The position numbers and the translations under genes are program-made. Positions 9,526-21,579 of a stretch of DNA of 64,000 nucleotides are shown here, piece after piece (the first letter of the stretch is position 1; every line of letters starts with the position of its first letter). Under the pieces are notes generated by a model. It saw only the letters and a list, made by a program, of their open reading frames with translations. It was not told the origin of the DNA and did not search any database. The stretch comes from Yamagishiella unicocca (Eukaryota > Chlorophyta > Chlorophyceae > Chlamydomonadales > Volvocaceae), in contig BDSL01000068.1 of assembly GCA_003116995.1 (NCBI GenBank), positions 186,001 through 250,000 of the forward strand, in the 5' to 3' direction.

Positions 9526-12500
9526 TCACGCGGCGTTCCCAGCCCTGACGCATGAAAGACACTCGTCCAGGATGGCCTCAGCGTCTGCCAGCTCTTCGGC
9601 AGCCAGCATGTCATCCGTAGCCGCATCCCCGCAATCAACATTGCCACTTGCGCTAGCTAGTAGTCCCACCGCTAATCCCACCGACAGCACCTCGCCGTCG
9701 TGCTGCGACTGGTCTGATCTGGGTCGGCGGCGAGAGGGGGACATCAGCACCAGCTGCTGGATGCGCACGTGCAGCTGTCCGCTGATGCTTGGGGGAGGGT
9801 CGGGGCAGAGCCCTGGGTCGGGGCGGCGGTGCACCTCGCCAACTGCGGCCGCCAGCGTATCTGTCAGGGCAGTCAGAAGCTGGGCGCCGCGGTTGCTCAG
9901 TGACGCAGGGCCACCAACCAAAGGCCTGGTCTGAGGGCTCGTTTGCACTTGCCCTCGGCCCAGGGAGGATCGGCCCGTCGCGCACTCACCACCTGGCTCC
10001 AACCCCCCTTCCATATCAGCCGCCATGGCATCGGGTCGCGCCAACTCGGGGAAGCGGAAACCTTGCGCATCATCAACACCGACAACAGCAGAAAGCGCTT
10101 CCTGTGTGCGATTAGATCCGCACGTTGGATCTCCTGCCGAATCCCCGCCGCTCGTGCTTGCTTGGTGGTAATCGCGCAATAGAGCCTCCGCCGCTGCCGC
10201 CGCCGCCTCCAGAAGGCTGGAGGGCCGAACAACACATGCACGGCAATCCGGCGCTGACGGGGTGGCATCCGCTGTGCATTCGCATGTAGGTACCACCTCC
10301 ATCACCACTGCCCAAACGCGTAGGGCAGAAAGCAGGGCTGCGTGCTCCTCCGCACCTAGCGCGGCCACAGGCATTGCGTGAGCGGTGTTCGCCGGATGCC
10401 TTCCTGAGTTACCGGAGTGGTCGTCCCCTCCCCACAACGAAACGGCGCCTCCAGGCGCACGCGGCGGCGAGGTCGTGCGGCATGTCATCAGATCCCCTGC
10501 GAGAGCCGCAGCGGCAAGTCCTAGGTCGTATAGGAAGCCTGCATGGTCCTCCCTACCGGGGTCGGTCGGTGCCGGGTTCATCGCGACCAGAGACCGCAGG
10601 ATCTCCGTCGAAGCGTCCACCAGCGCCGCCAGCGGTCCAGCCAGGAGCGCCACCGCAGTACGCGAGCTGCAGCCGCGACCAGCCTCTGTCAGCTGCCGCA
10701 GGCACTCGACCAGCCGCTCGCGCAGCTCCTCGCCGCCCAAGTGGCCGGAACCGCAGGCCCTGCCAGCGGCGTCGCTGCCGCCGTACAATGCGCCGTACAG
10801 ACGTACTGCGGCTGCGCAGCTCCCGGCCGCCACCCGCACCGCGGCTGCCTCCTGGACCGGAGCGGACTGGGCGCTGGCCGCTGCCACCCACGGCGACGGC
10901 CCTAGGTAAGCTGCCAGCGCCGGCTCTGCCACGCCGCCACCAACAGCGGGTTTCGGAGCCTGAGTCCCCACTTGCAGCCGCAGCAAGCTGGCCGCCATGT
11001 CGCAGAGCCGCCCCAGCAGCGCAGCAGCGCGTGGGTTGACATCCGGGTCGTGGAGCAGGACCTGCGGCCGCATCATCAGGGGTTCAGGGCGCATCGAACA
11101 GGGGTTCAGGGCACAGACGCGGCCGATCCTACGGGATGAATCGCAAGCCTTGAGATCTTAGGCTTGGGTAGCATCACTTGCGTGACGTGCCACGGAGCCT
11201 CATTGTTGGCAGGCATGGCCTCGCAAGCACACACACTCATACTGCCCCCGCTGTTATCCTCCTTCCTAGGGAACATGAGTCAGTCTCCCGCCCTGACAGC
11301 GTCGCATGGGATCACTTGCAGCCCCCGGTGCCTGAAGTGTAGGCTGCTTACTCCCACGTGTTCAGGCAGCAGGCGCACACACGCACCGGAGGCCAGGCTG
11401 CCAGGGCCGCACCCAGCGCCGCCGCGGTGCTCACAAGCCCCAGCCGCTCCGAAACCACCGGCTGCCCGCCGCCGCACCCTGCCACCACCAGCAGCTGGCT
11501 TGCCAGGTCCGCCGCGCCACCGGCGAATGCCTGGGGGCAGGCAAAACGGGCCAGGGAACATACACCGTATCAGGCATAGCGGTAGACGCCATCGTGGCCC
11601 AGGGAGTTGTCATTTGGTTCTGGAGCCAGATTGCAGTCCGGCTTGCACGAAGCAGGCCGCAGGTTGCAGGGCTGCTACGCGTGTAACTCGGGGACGGGGG
11701 CCACATCGGGAATTCGGGATGGGTTACGTAACATACACAGCAGGCGGGGCGGGGCAGGGGAGGCCAGGGTCGCTTCCAATCTCCGCAACAACGTCCACCG
11801 CCTCCTTCGCTCCTCACCCGCCGGTCCCGCTGTGACCTGTCGTCGCCGGCCGTCCACAGCTTTCCCGCGCCCTCGCGGAGGAACACCAGCACGGCGTCCA
11901 GAAGGGCCTCCCGCTCCGGGCGCCTGCCCTCGCTCCGCGTCCTGATGGCGTCCCCACACAGCCGCAGCACCTGCTGCGGAGCTCGCATGGCCTCCAGCAG
12001 CTCCACCGCCTGGCAAGGCCCAGCCGGGGTGAGGGTGGGGTACGAAATGAAACCCGTGGGTCGGCACTGAAAAGTATAACCGATCAGAAAGGGAGGGTGG
12101 GGCAGGGCGACGTGAGACAGAGGGCGAGAATGAGACCCAAGCAGATCGCAAGGCGGTGACCGCACTGGGCGAGCGAAGTTGCGTGAGCGATGGCATGAAC
12201 GGAAGCTTATAGCCAACTCCTTCTCCAATTCGACCCCATCCGGTCTCTGCGTCGAAAAAGGGTGTCAACCAACACCTGGTAGTCGGCACAACCCGCACCA
12301 GCGCACTCGACAGCAGCGCCACCACCAGCTCGCACAGCGCCAGCACGCGAACGGCGCGACGACCCTCCTGCGTGCCTGTCCCCGCGTCTTCCCCGCGAAC
12401 CAGGGCGCCGGGTTCTAGCTGGCTGCCCGCCACGCCCACTGCCGCCGGTGCTGCAACGCCGCTGCCGATGCAGGCACCATCCCAGCACGGGGTAGCCCCG

Positions 12501-14302
12501 GCCATTCCATCTGACGCCTCCGCTTCCACCTCCGCCGGACTGACGGCAGTGCCGCTCGTTGGCGCCTCCGTGCGAGCGGCGGCGGCGCCGCCGCCGCCGC
12601 CGGCCGCTGTCAGGCCCAGAGCGGCCGCCAGCGTCGCGGCTGCTGCAGCGGCGCCGCCGGGCAACAGTCCCTCCTCCGCCGCAGCCGCGACCAGCCGCGC
12701 AGCAGCAGCCCGCAGGTGCAGGTTAGCGCTCAGCAGTGGGGGGAGTGCGACGCTGGTAATCAAGTCGCCGGGTGCCGCAACCCCACCTCCGGCGGCGAGG
12801 GAGAAGCCGCCATCCCAGCCCGTAGCGATACCCCCAGAGGGCGCCTGCTGGGCAGCAAGGGGGGCCGCGGGATGCAAGTTTGGGAGCAGCATGAGCATAC
12901 AGCGTGAAAGCGCAGCCAGTACAGCCCCGAAGCCACCACACGCCCTGCCCCAGCACCTGCAGCGCGCTGGCGAGCTCCATGCCGCCTCCTGCCGCCGGCC
13001 CGTGCAGGCTGCCCAGCGCCGCCCGCAGCGCGTCCACGCACTCGGCCCGCAGCTCGGGGGGCAGCCCGCCGCCGCCCGCCGCCCCCGCCAGGACACACAG
13101 CAGGTCGCGGCCGCTGGAGCTGCGTCGAGCCGGCGGTGGGTGAGGCGGGGGAGGGGGGCAGGTGACATCAGCCGGATGGACGATGGCCACGTGCAGGGTG
13201 CGTGTTTTCTTGGCATTCGCGAGGAGCCCCGGTCTTCACGCGGGAAGAGTTGCTGCTGCCGACCCGCAGCTCGCTCAGCGTACCAGTGAGCCACCGCAAC
13301 ACATCATTGTGCAGGGGTGCAGGGGTAAACTCCGTATTCCAGGGTATTTAAGTGAGTGTGTGTGGCCCCAGTGACTGCTTAATTAGGCACATGGCATCTT
13401 GCCTACCCAGGCCTCCCGCCCTGCCCTGCCCAGCCGTTGCCCTGGCCAGCCGTGTCCGTCCATGTCCGACCCGCCGCCGTGCGCCGCCACCCCGCCGCCG
13501 TGCCCTGCCGTACCGTTGCCACTGCAGGACGCAGCGCAGTCCGTGGGGGCTACCGCACAACGCGCCCAACACCCGCGCCGCGGCGGCCGCGACGGATGGA
13601 CTTCCGCGCGTCAACGCCACCTGCATCGGGGAAGGGGATGTTTGTGAGGAAAGCCCGTGCACGAAGAAGCTGAGTAGGAAACCGTTTGTTACATAACCAG
13701 GGGGGGAAGGGGGTTGGGCGGCGGTGGGTTTCATCGGGGGGGACAGCACGTGCAAGTGGAGATGGAAGGGGTATATGCGGAGGATTAGGATCAGTCGAGG
13801 GCTCGAGACGTGGTTTCTCTCACGTGCGTCCTAGCGGCATGGGGGGCAGCCACTGACATTGGAGCGTAGAGTGCGTGCTTGGAGCAGGGGGGTCGGTGTA
13901 ACTATATGTTGGGAGCGGTGTGGAGTGGATGCTAGATTACAGTGTGATACATTATGGTACGGCAGTAACTTTGTGGGATGCCGGACACGCACTTGCATCG
14001 CTTCGATACCCTTGGCGGCCGCGAAGGCCGTTCGCGCGGCGGGGCTGTGCTGACAGTACTCGGCCAGCGCCCGAGACACCACCGCCGAAGAGCAGCAGCT
14101 GTCGCCGCAGCAGCCCAGCTCTCCGGCCATGCACTCCCCTGCAGCACAGCAGGACCAGGTCGCGTCTGCGGCTGCCGTCGCACATGAAAACCCTCCGCCA
14201 CAGCGCGCGGCTCCGGCCCTGCACATGCTGATGCAGTTATGCAGAAATCACAATGGGACTGGAATCTCACCTGAAGCGCCAGATAAGAGTGCATTGAAAC
14301 AT
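9526..14302 (-). CDS. Ala-rich armadillo/HEAT-like helical repeat protein, about 980 residues
   Basis: Eight exons join in phase: 14302-14271 (tentative first), 14218-13993, 13620-13514, 13119-12957, 12847-12299, 12009-11818, 11530-11387, 11061-9526. The junction of exons 2 and 3 gives an armadillo-like unit: SRALAEYCQHSPAARTAFAA, then GIEAM, then VALTRGSPSVAAAAARVLGAL. Later exons hold more amphipathic helices with Ala and Leu, such as LLHDPDVNPRAAALLGRL. The 512-codon last exon has disordered linkers. An alternative donor at 12942 would add five residues to exon 4. I recognise no specific family; alpha-solenoid proteins usually act as scaffolds. Exon 2 is unusually Cys-rich (13 Cys in about 75 residues), which is odd for this fold. 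The start at 14302 is a guess and further 5' exons are possible. Confidence 0.6.
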
Positions 14303-16120
14303 GTTTCTAGCTTGCCAGGAGCACCGCCGAACTGCTGCTTGCGAATGCGTGGCATGAGGTATTTTTGCTCCCCGTTATCGGAATCGCGTAATGCTGCCGA
14401 CGGTTCTCATCAGCTATGCAGCTGACAAGGATCGAAAGATGGGTGTAATCTCGTCGACCTGACTGCACTGCGACAGCGTGGAAACGCGTATATTACGATG
14501 AGAAACAATGCTGTGAGTTTTCTAATAATCAGCCATACATCATAGCTTACGCAAATGCGTTTCCTGGTGGTTGGAAAAACTGCCACTCGTTACCAAGGGC
14601 GGATCGTTGCGGCTGAGGACAGGCCTTCGGCCACTCCTTTCTCGTTGAATCATCTTGCAATGGCCTATAGATACCTACCCCAGGCAATGATAGTCAGGCA
14701 CTTCTCGCTGCCAAGTCAAGCCAACGCGCCCTCAGGCCGCCTCCCCAGCGGCTCCTGACTGACTGACGAAGCTGGACGTGCGTGTATCTAACGCTGAGTC
14801 TCACCGCAGTTCCTCGCCGCATAAGGTAGGTAACGCTTTTGTAACGCAGTGCGTCACCCGCACGTTGCGCGCTGTTTGGCCGAGTCATCAAAGCTGCCTG
14901 CTGCGCGCCAGAAACCTGGAGCACGTACGTGGAGCACGTCCGCGGGCAGGTGACGGATGGATCGGTGGTCGTTATGTTACAACCCAGGAAGACGTCCCTG
15001 GAAGCGCCAATCGGCAGCGTCGGGCTGCGTGTCCCTGTCCGGACCCTTCGGCTTTGCGGAATAACCTTGCACTCAGGTTGCCTTACTTGCGCTCACACCG
15101 GTGCACGCAGCTGCCGCCGTACACCCCAGCATACATGCCACAACACAGCAAATTATATACCGAAGGGGGATACGGTCCGTCAGCCATACATATTATCATA
15201 TCCGTGCCAGTGCCAACCCATGGCGTCGGAGCTATTACTTCCCTCCGCCGGCTTCGGCACGTACGGAAGTGTCTTTAAGGGCCCTCTTTGCACTGCGCCG
15301 TGGCCTCCAGAGGAATGGAAAAAAGGGTCATACACATACATGTATAACGGGCAGGAAAAATGTGTGCCCCAGACCGTGGGGTTACCAGTATTCGTCAGCA
15401 CGAGGGATCCTACTTGCGCTCTGTGGCTACGGTATAAAGTAAGAGCGATGAAGCAGGTAGCTAGAAATGGTTCTGATGGCGTACGGACATCCAGCCGCAA
15501 CTCGGCGCCTCAGGCACGCACACAGCAGCTGTACGATGACATCGGCCTAGCTACCAGTTGTGCATCGTCATTAAAAATCACCGGTTTATTACTCAGTCCA
15601 GGTCACGGGGCGAGATTCCACGCTTGGGTTCGCGGTATATACTTCTGGAACGGCCCAGTACGAACAGGTACGAACTGTACGGACAACCCCACACCATATA
15701 CGTCAAGCAAGCGCGCGCACACATAATTGATGCATGGCGTCTCGGCTCAGCACCACCAAAAGGGATTAGCTGTGGCAGGATGAACATGTACATGATAAAT
15801 ACGGAAGGCGGCACTGACCGACATTATTTGCACTATTTGCAACCGGCGCGCGGAGACAATTATTATGATTATTACGAAACGCATAAATACGAACGTGGGA
15901 TTCAAACCCGTCACCAGCAAACTACTCCGTCCTACCAGTGGACTGCGCACCGCCGTCTTTCATTCGCAATAATGGGCTCCCTCAGCATGACTCCGACACC
16001 CTCCGCCCCTCCAGTAACCTGCATCAGGCTGATCCGATCGCCAGCTCGGCGGCTCCTGGACAGAGCCGCTCCACCCGGACCTCAAACCAGAAGGACCCCA
16101 CATCACCCCTTACCGCACCC
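14303..16120. other. Gene-free stretch of 1.8 kb
   Basis: This is upstream of the armadillo-like gene and downstream of the GH9 gene. It is AT-richer than its flanks and its ORFs have no splice partners or recognisable domains. A tRNA-like minus-strand segment at about 15895-15955 is described separately. The 3' UTR of GH9 probably occupies the right end. Confidence 0.5.
15893..15960 (-). repeat. tRNA-like segment, possible SINE head
   Basis: Read on the minus strand it has a D-arm-like stretch (GTCC-loop-GGAC with GG in the loop, preceded by GC) and about 30 bases later GGGTTTGAATCCC, close to a Pol III B box and T arm. The anticodon and acceptor stems do not pair, so it is not a working tRNA gene. 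A tRNA-derived SINE or a decayed tRNA fits best. Confidence 0.35.
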
Positions 16121-19100
16121 TCACACGCAGCTCCAGGGATTGCTTGACGTCATGACGCACGCCGTACACGTCTGCCTCGCTGCCGCAGTCGCCTTCTTCG
16201 CGCACTCGGCGCACGCGTACGGGTCCCTGCCCGCCCGCACACACGACACACAGTCCCCGACTGAGCCCATCGCCATCACGGCGGGCGCCATACACACGCC
16301 GCATCGCCACGGCCCCGCCGCACGCATCGCCGGGTCGGCGGCGCATGCCGTACACACGGGCAGGAGCGCGGTGTCAGCTGTGAGGTCAGTGCAGTATTGT
16401 TTGCACGCCCAAGCGTCGCCACCTGCAGACACGCAGCCCAGACAGGATGCCGCTTGCGTGGATACGTACGAGGCGTTGCCGACGCAGGAATGGCACTGCC
16501 ACGGCTGCGCCTGTCGTACATTGACGCAATCGTAGCAGTTGGTGCGCTGGTCGGCGATGGGGGTGGCGGGGGCCGTGGGGCCGTCGCAGCCGTTGCACTC
16601 CCAGCGGTTGGCGGGGCAGATGCTGGTGGTTGGGCTGGGGCTGGGTGACGGCGGGGCTAGGCTGCTGGGGCTGGGGCTGGGCGAGGGTGAAGAAGCAGGT
16701 GCCGGCGAGGGCGAGGGAGGCAGTGATGGGGATGGCGGGGGTGATGGCGGCGGTGAGGGTGGCGGCGAGGAAGAGGGCGAAGGCGAGGGATCCGGTGACG
16801 ATGCACAGTAGGTGTCCCAGTCCGGTATACTAGCGCCCAACTGCAGCAGGCCTGCGAGCGCGACCGTGAAGCCGCCGTTATAATCAAGCGCCACCTCATT
16901 CAAGATGTAGTCCATGCGGTCGTCCACATACACGTCGTCCTTGCGGGGACCGCCCACCAGCGCGCCTCGCAGCACACTGGGATTGGGGCGCGGCAGCGCC
17001 GCCGTCGTACCGTCGCAGGTGACGTTGAAATCAGGATCGCACATGGAGCTCGAGTGGTGCGGTCGCACTGGCGGGTTGGCTCCGAAACCGACAACGAAAC
17101 TGCGGCCCCAGTCGCCAAGCATCAGCCGGATCTGCCGCCGCGCCCAGCAGCGCTGCAGTTGGGTGTCGGTTAGGTTGGTTGACAGGTACTTCGAGTAGAC
17201 GAGCTTGAGGGCGGCGGCGTTGGCGGTTACACGCAGAGTGCCCCATTGCATCTCGTGTACGAGCCCCTTGGGCGAATAGCACACGGTGCCATCGTCCACC
17301 AGGCCGTCGCCGTTGTTGTCGGTGCCGGCAGGTGGCGCGGTGCACAGCGTGGGCACCTGATGAGGCCGGGAGACGTTTGGCAGAGGGGCCAACCGCGCAT
17401 GGCATCACAAGCAACAGTGATGAGCCGAAATGGGCGCAACGAAGCGGAGGGTATTGACATTAATACGCTTGGAATCAGAATCCCTGTTGCACAAATCCGA
17501 TGTAATGTATGGTTCCAATAGGCGGAAAGGCATATGCGAGCGGACGCCGACGCGATACAGCTCGCCGATTACTGCGCACGAGGACTACATGCAAGCATAG
17601 ACGACTGCTTTCCTCGTTCCGGCCCCGTCCGATCTGCCCTCTCCCGCCCAGCTACAGCCAGCGTTAGGGGCAGGCACTCACGTGCCAGCGGTTGAGATTC
17701 CAGTTGAGACGGTTGCGCACGGTTTGCAGGAAGGCCGCTTCCAGTTTGTCGGCCATGCCCAGCATCATGACAGAGGCCTCGTTGAAGGCGTTGTCCCAGT
17801 CCATGCCACGGCACCAGCCGATGCCCATGTTGGAGGCCGAGGTCCAGAACGTGACCGCGTCCACGCAGTACGACACACCCTGTCCGGTACGGCACATCCA
17901 GGCGGCCGCCCAGAGCATATCGTCCTGCCACTTGTGGTTGCCGTACCGGTACGGGTAGTCGCCCTGGGGGATCTCCCAGCTGTGCGTGGGTCCATTTTTA
18001 TTTGAGGGAAGCAGCGATCGAGGGGGGAAGGGCGGGATGGGCTCGGGCGTCGACAAGATGGTCCGGTGGGCAATCATGCAGGACTAAGAATAAATGTTAG
18101 TTATTGAACCCATTGCCGCCAAGCACAGTCGTAGCCAGCGCGTAAACAGAGCGGTCGATGTTGGACAGCAGGCGAACCTCCCCCGGCTACACGATGTAGT
18201 ATCCGAGCATCACCGCATCGTGGCGTCAGAGCATACATCACAGCCCTGGTGGCCGCCCAGTTTCCATCGCTGCCGCAACCAACCTGCAGCTTGCTTCTTA
18301 CTCACGTGCCGGGAAAAGCCTTGGCGAAGGCGTACAGCTGTCGCGCGTGGTGCAGCAGCTCCTCAGCTACGGGGTCCGCGGCGTCCTCCAGCCGCAGCAC
18401 CGCCGCTACGCCCGCCAGGGCGGCCACCGCCTCCCCCACGATGTCAGCGCCGGGCCGGTTCCTGTCGGCCAGCCAGGTGGGCCTGTAGGGACCCTCCACC
18501 TGGGGGCACTGCTCAGGCCGGCACCAGCGGGCGTGGTCCGTGTCTGTGTCGCCCACCTGCGGCCAAGTAGGTTTCGGCGCGGGCGTTAGTGGCTACGGAG
18601 CGAGCGAGCCATCGTACGTCATCAGGAGTACTGACCCATCCATGGGCACTGACGGCACACGATAAGACGCGGCGGCATGTATGCTGATGTGATGGTTGCG
18701 TGATTGGCTCCCTCCCTGTAGTCTGAGTCCCCGACGCCGCCCCAACGCCATTTGTGGTGGTGGTGGCCGCCGTGCCACGCTGCCACCCATTGCTTGCCGA
18801 CCTGCGCCACGTAGACGTTGTCTGCAGGGGTGTCGCTGGCGACGACGTGGCTGCGAACCATGTAGTCCGCGGCGAAGAGCAGGTTGCGCCGAGCCACTGG
18901 GAGTAGCCCGTTGGCGGTGTAGGCGTCGGGGAACTCGACGACGCTCCACGCTAGCGTTGACACAGCCCAACCGTAGGGCAGCTGGAACTTGACGTGGTCT
19001 GGTGAAAGGCACGCGAGGGAGGAAAAATATGTGTCATGTTGTGTCGGTGGTCAGACATGGCGTAACCTAGGAAGACCGTTTTATGCAAGGACACCGTACG

Positions 19101-19805
19101 TGGCGCTGAAAAGTGCGTTCCCATGACATTTTCGCTCGTGCGGTACGCGACTAAGGTACCGGGCGCCGTCCTCATTCAGCGACGAAGGTACCGGGCGCTG
19201 TCCTCAGCGACGAAGGTACCGGGCGCTGTCCTCAGCGACGAAGGTACCGGGCGCTGTCCTCAGCGACGAAGGTACCGGGCGCTGAAAGGTAAGAGGCACA
19301 TTTCGACGCACCTCCTGCATCAAACCATCCTCCCGTCAGGTTGTGGCCGATATCCTTGCCGTCGTTCATGAAGCTCGCGTCGCGCCATCCTCCGATATTC
19401 CACCTTCCAGCGCGATTCCACGAAGGCAAAGGGCCAGCGGCTTGTGCCTCATAGAAGAAGTATGACGCGTCCAACGCGGAGGTGTAATCATACTCGGCAG
19501 CTAAAACTGTATGGCCATGCATAACCTGCAACGAGGGCGGTAAGTGGTACAGACATGTAAGGAGCACAACCAATAGTTCAGCAGGCTCATGTCGAATTGA
19601 AGGATGGCGCTCTATGACGAAGGCCGCCGACCGTGCTGGGCAATTCCTCGGCAAGGGCGGCCGCGCTTTGATAGTGGCTCAATAGCATCCTTGCCCTGAC
19701 ACGTATTATGAAACATACCATTACGCAAGTCACACCGAGCAATAGAGCAATAGATGCTTCCGCGGTCCACAGCGAACCGACGGCCCTCGGCCGGGCCATT
19801 GGCAA
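16121..19805 (-). CDS. GH9 endo-beta-1,4-glucanase with Ser-Pro linker and Cys-rich tail
   Basis: Exons in phase are 19525-19312, 18998-18802, 18556-18306, 17979-17682 and 17356-16121 (TGA), 732 codons with stop. GH9 hallmarks are FFYEAQ, DGKDIGHNLTGGWFDAGDHV (catalytic Asp region), HVKFQLPYGWAVSTLAW, QVGDTDTDHARW.RPE, DDMLWAAAW, WDNAF and, near the end, GGPRKDDVYVDDRMDYILNE with the catalytic Glu, then VALDYNGGF. It would cleave beta-1,4-glucan in wall or matrix. After the catalytic domain come a Ser/Pro linker and about 150 residues of CxxC repeats (CYDCV, CHSCV, CLGCV, CTACA). The usual HHR near the C-terminal site reads HHS. The first exon is uncertain: 19805-19632 joins in phase and adds one hydrophobic span (ASIALLLGVTCVMVCFII), which would make a type II membrane enzyme like KORRIGAN. 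A start at 19654 without splicing is the alternative. Confidence 0.85.
19149..19286. repeat. 28-base tandem repeat, about 4.5 copies
   Basis: Units contain CGACGAAGGTACCGGGCGCT followed by GTCCTCAG. The left unit is degenerate and the last is truncated. The array lies in the GH9 intron between 18998 and 19312. Confidence 0.85.
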
Positions 19806-21458
19806 CGGTTTTCCAAGGTGATTGAAGCGGTGCCTGCCCTTGCAAGTTACAGAAGATACTGAAGCGCCTGTATGCTGCTAATTCCACGTTTGTCACTGGG
19901 TCAGTGGCTCGATGCGAACCAACTCGTATGTCAAGTATTTATACCCCAAAAGTTTGGACACAGCCACCGACGACTGACGTACAACCGCTATGACACGATG
20001 TGAACCTTGCAAGTCATTGCATCGCAGTAGACTGGAAGGCCGCTTTGGGCCGTACGGAGCAGAAGGTTGGTCGTAGCCGACGGGAAGCTTCTCTTTAGTC
20101 ATGCACGACGAAACCACGTTAGTGGTTCCTGACATTTTGCTGCGTGCTCCAACAATATCACTGGCTTGCTCAAGGTTCACAGACAACTGCGAAAGGTCGG
20201 TATGCCCGCTGCATTAATGGACTCTTGCATCAGTGGCTAAGCAGCTTTGGCGAGGCACGTCGGACCGAAGTGGACTCATTTTCATGTCTTTCGTTATCGC
20301 AGCCGGTTCGAAGCTTTCCGAGTATATGCACTCCAGCCCGCTGCTGGTTTCAGACTCGCACCGCACGTCCTTGCTTGTGCTTCCTAGCACCTCGCTGCAC
20401 AATCTGCGCTCCTCAATGAGCTGCGTCCTCGTTTGCATGCGTGTCTTCGGTGCGCGAGGCGTAGGGCGGGCAGGGGCTGGCGGTCAACGAACCCCGTGAC
20501 CGGCATGTTCGATGTGGCTCAATAAGCAGGGCGTGCCCTCGGAGTGAGGGACGCCTGCCAAGAGAGTGCGGATACTAGCTGCTATGTACGCTATTAACCC
20601 ATTTAGCCTGGCCTGAGCATGATTGGGATACCAGAGCCAGGGCCAATTCGACCACACGGGCCGACCCTCTGGCCTACCAGTACCCTCCCCCCTCCCCAGC
20701 CGGCGACTGCCACTCCGCAGCTGCTCGCGCGCAAGCTGCTTCTCGTGTCTCCCTGGTGGCCTGCCCGGACGTAAAAGGGGGCCCGATCCAAATCCACGGC
20801 GCTCCTTCCTGAAACCATGTCAGCAAAGCACGCAAGCGAGTTCGCGATGTACCGGCGAAGAGGGGCCGCACAACCACGCGGCGCGATGAAAATACCGTAC
20901 GTCGTGTCCGCCCGAGCTTTCGCTTATGGCCACTGGCTCATTCATCCATCCCTGCGTCATACATGGTGTCAACGAGATAAAAAGAGGTAAGGGGCCAAAC
21001 CGCCGCGGCGCCACCATCCTGCCACAACACCGCCACCCGCATGCCGCGGGCGCTATCTGCGCGCCGCCGCATCCGCGATCTCTCCCCATCCTACAACCCC
21101 TACCCTCCTAGCCCACGAAAGCCTCCGCCGACCCGGCGAGGACTTCCCAGCCGCCTCCTCGTGCTGCTACCGTGCCAAACGGAAACACGGCGGATCCCCG
21201 AGCTACGGTTTGTCTATGAACCTATAACTCGCTCTCCACCACAGCCGCCAGCGCCAACAACCGTAACAACCGCAAGGCGCAGCCGCCTCTGGCGAGCGTC
21301 ACACTTCGATGGCCGCATGCCCCGCACACACAGCATAACGTACAACACACCGTCAGGGCCACGTCATCACGTCGTGGCCCCCTGGTCCCAGTCCTGTGTC
21401 CCGGTCTCACCCTCCTGCACACCTCCAGCAGCTCCCCCCTCAGGCCCAACCGCCCACT
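19806..21458. other. Gene-free stretch of 1.65 kb
   Basis: It lies upstream of the GH9 gene and downstream of the coiled-coil gene. ORFs on both strands are short and none has a domain or a spliced continuation I can support. The left part is AT-richer and probably holds the GH9 promoter and 5' leader. Confidence 0.5.
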
Positions 21459-21463
21459 TTACA
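21459..21463 (-). terminator. Candidate polyadenylation signal TGTAA of the coiled-coil gene
   Basis: TTACA on the plus strand lies about 120 bases after the minus-strand stop at 21580, a plausible 3' UTR length. Confidence 0.4.
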
Positions 21464-21579
21464 CAGCCCCACGTAATCACCTGTGTTCCCCCGCGCGCCC
21501 AGCACGCAACCCGTCTAGAAAAACACACACGTGCCCCCTTCTCCCTCCCTTCTCCCCCCTCCACTCGCCCATACCGGGG

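Noticed and set aside
11675..13294. Single 539-codon minus ORF read as one exon
   Set aside because: It runs through introns. Splitting it at good donors and acceptors changes frame twice and gives continuous helical repeats instead of Arg/Trp/Cys-rich text.
15893..15960. A functional tRNA gene
   Set aside because: The acceptor and anticodon stems do not form; only the arms that match Pol III boxes are present.
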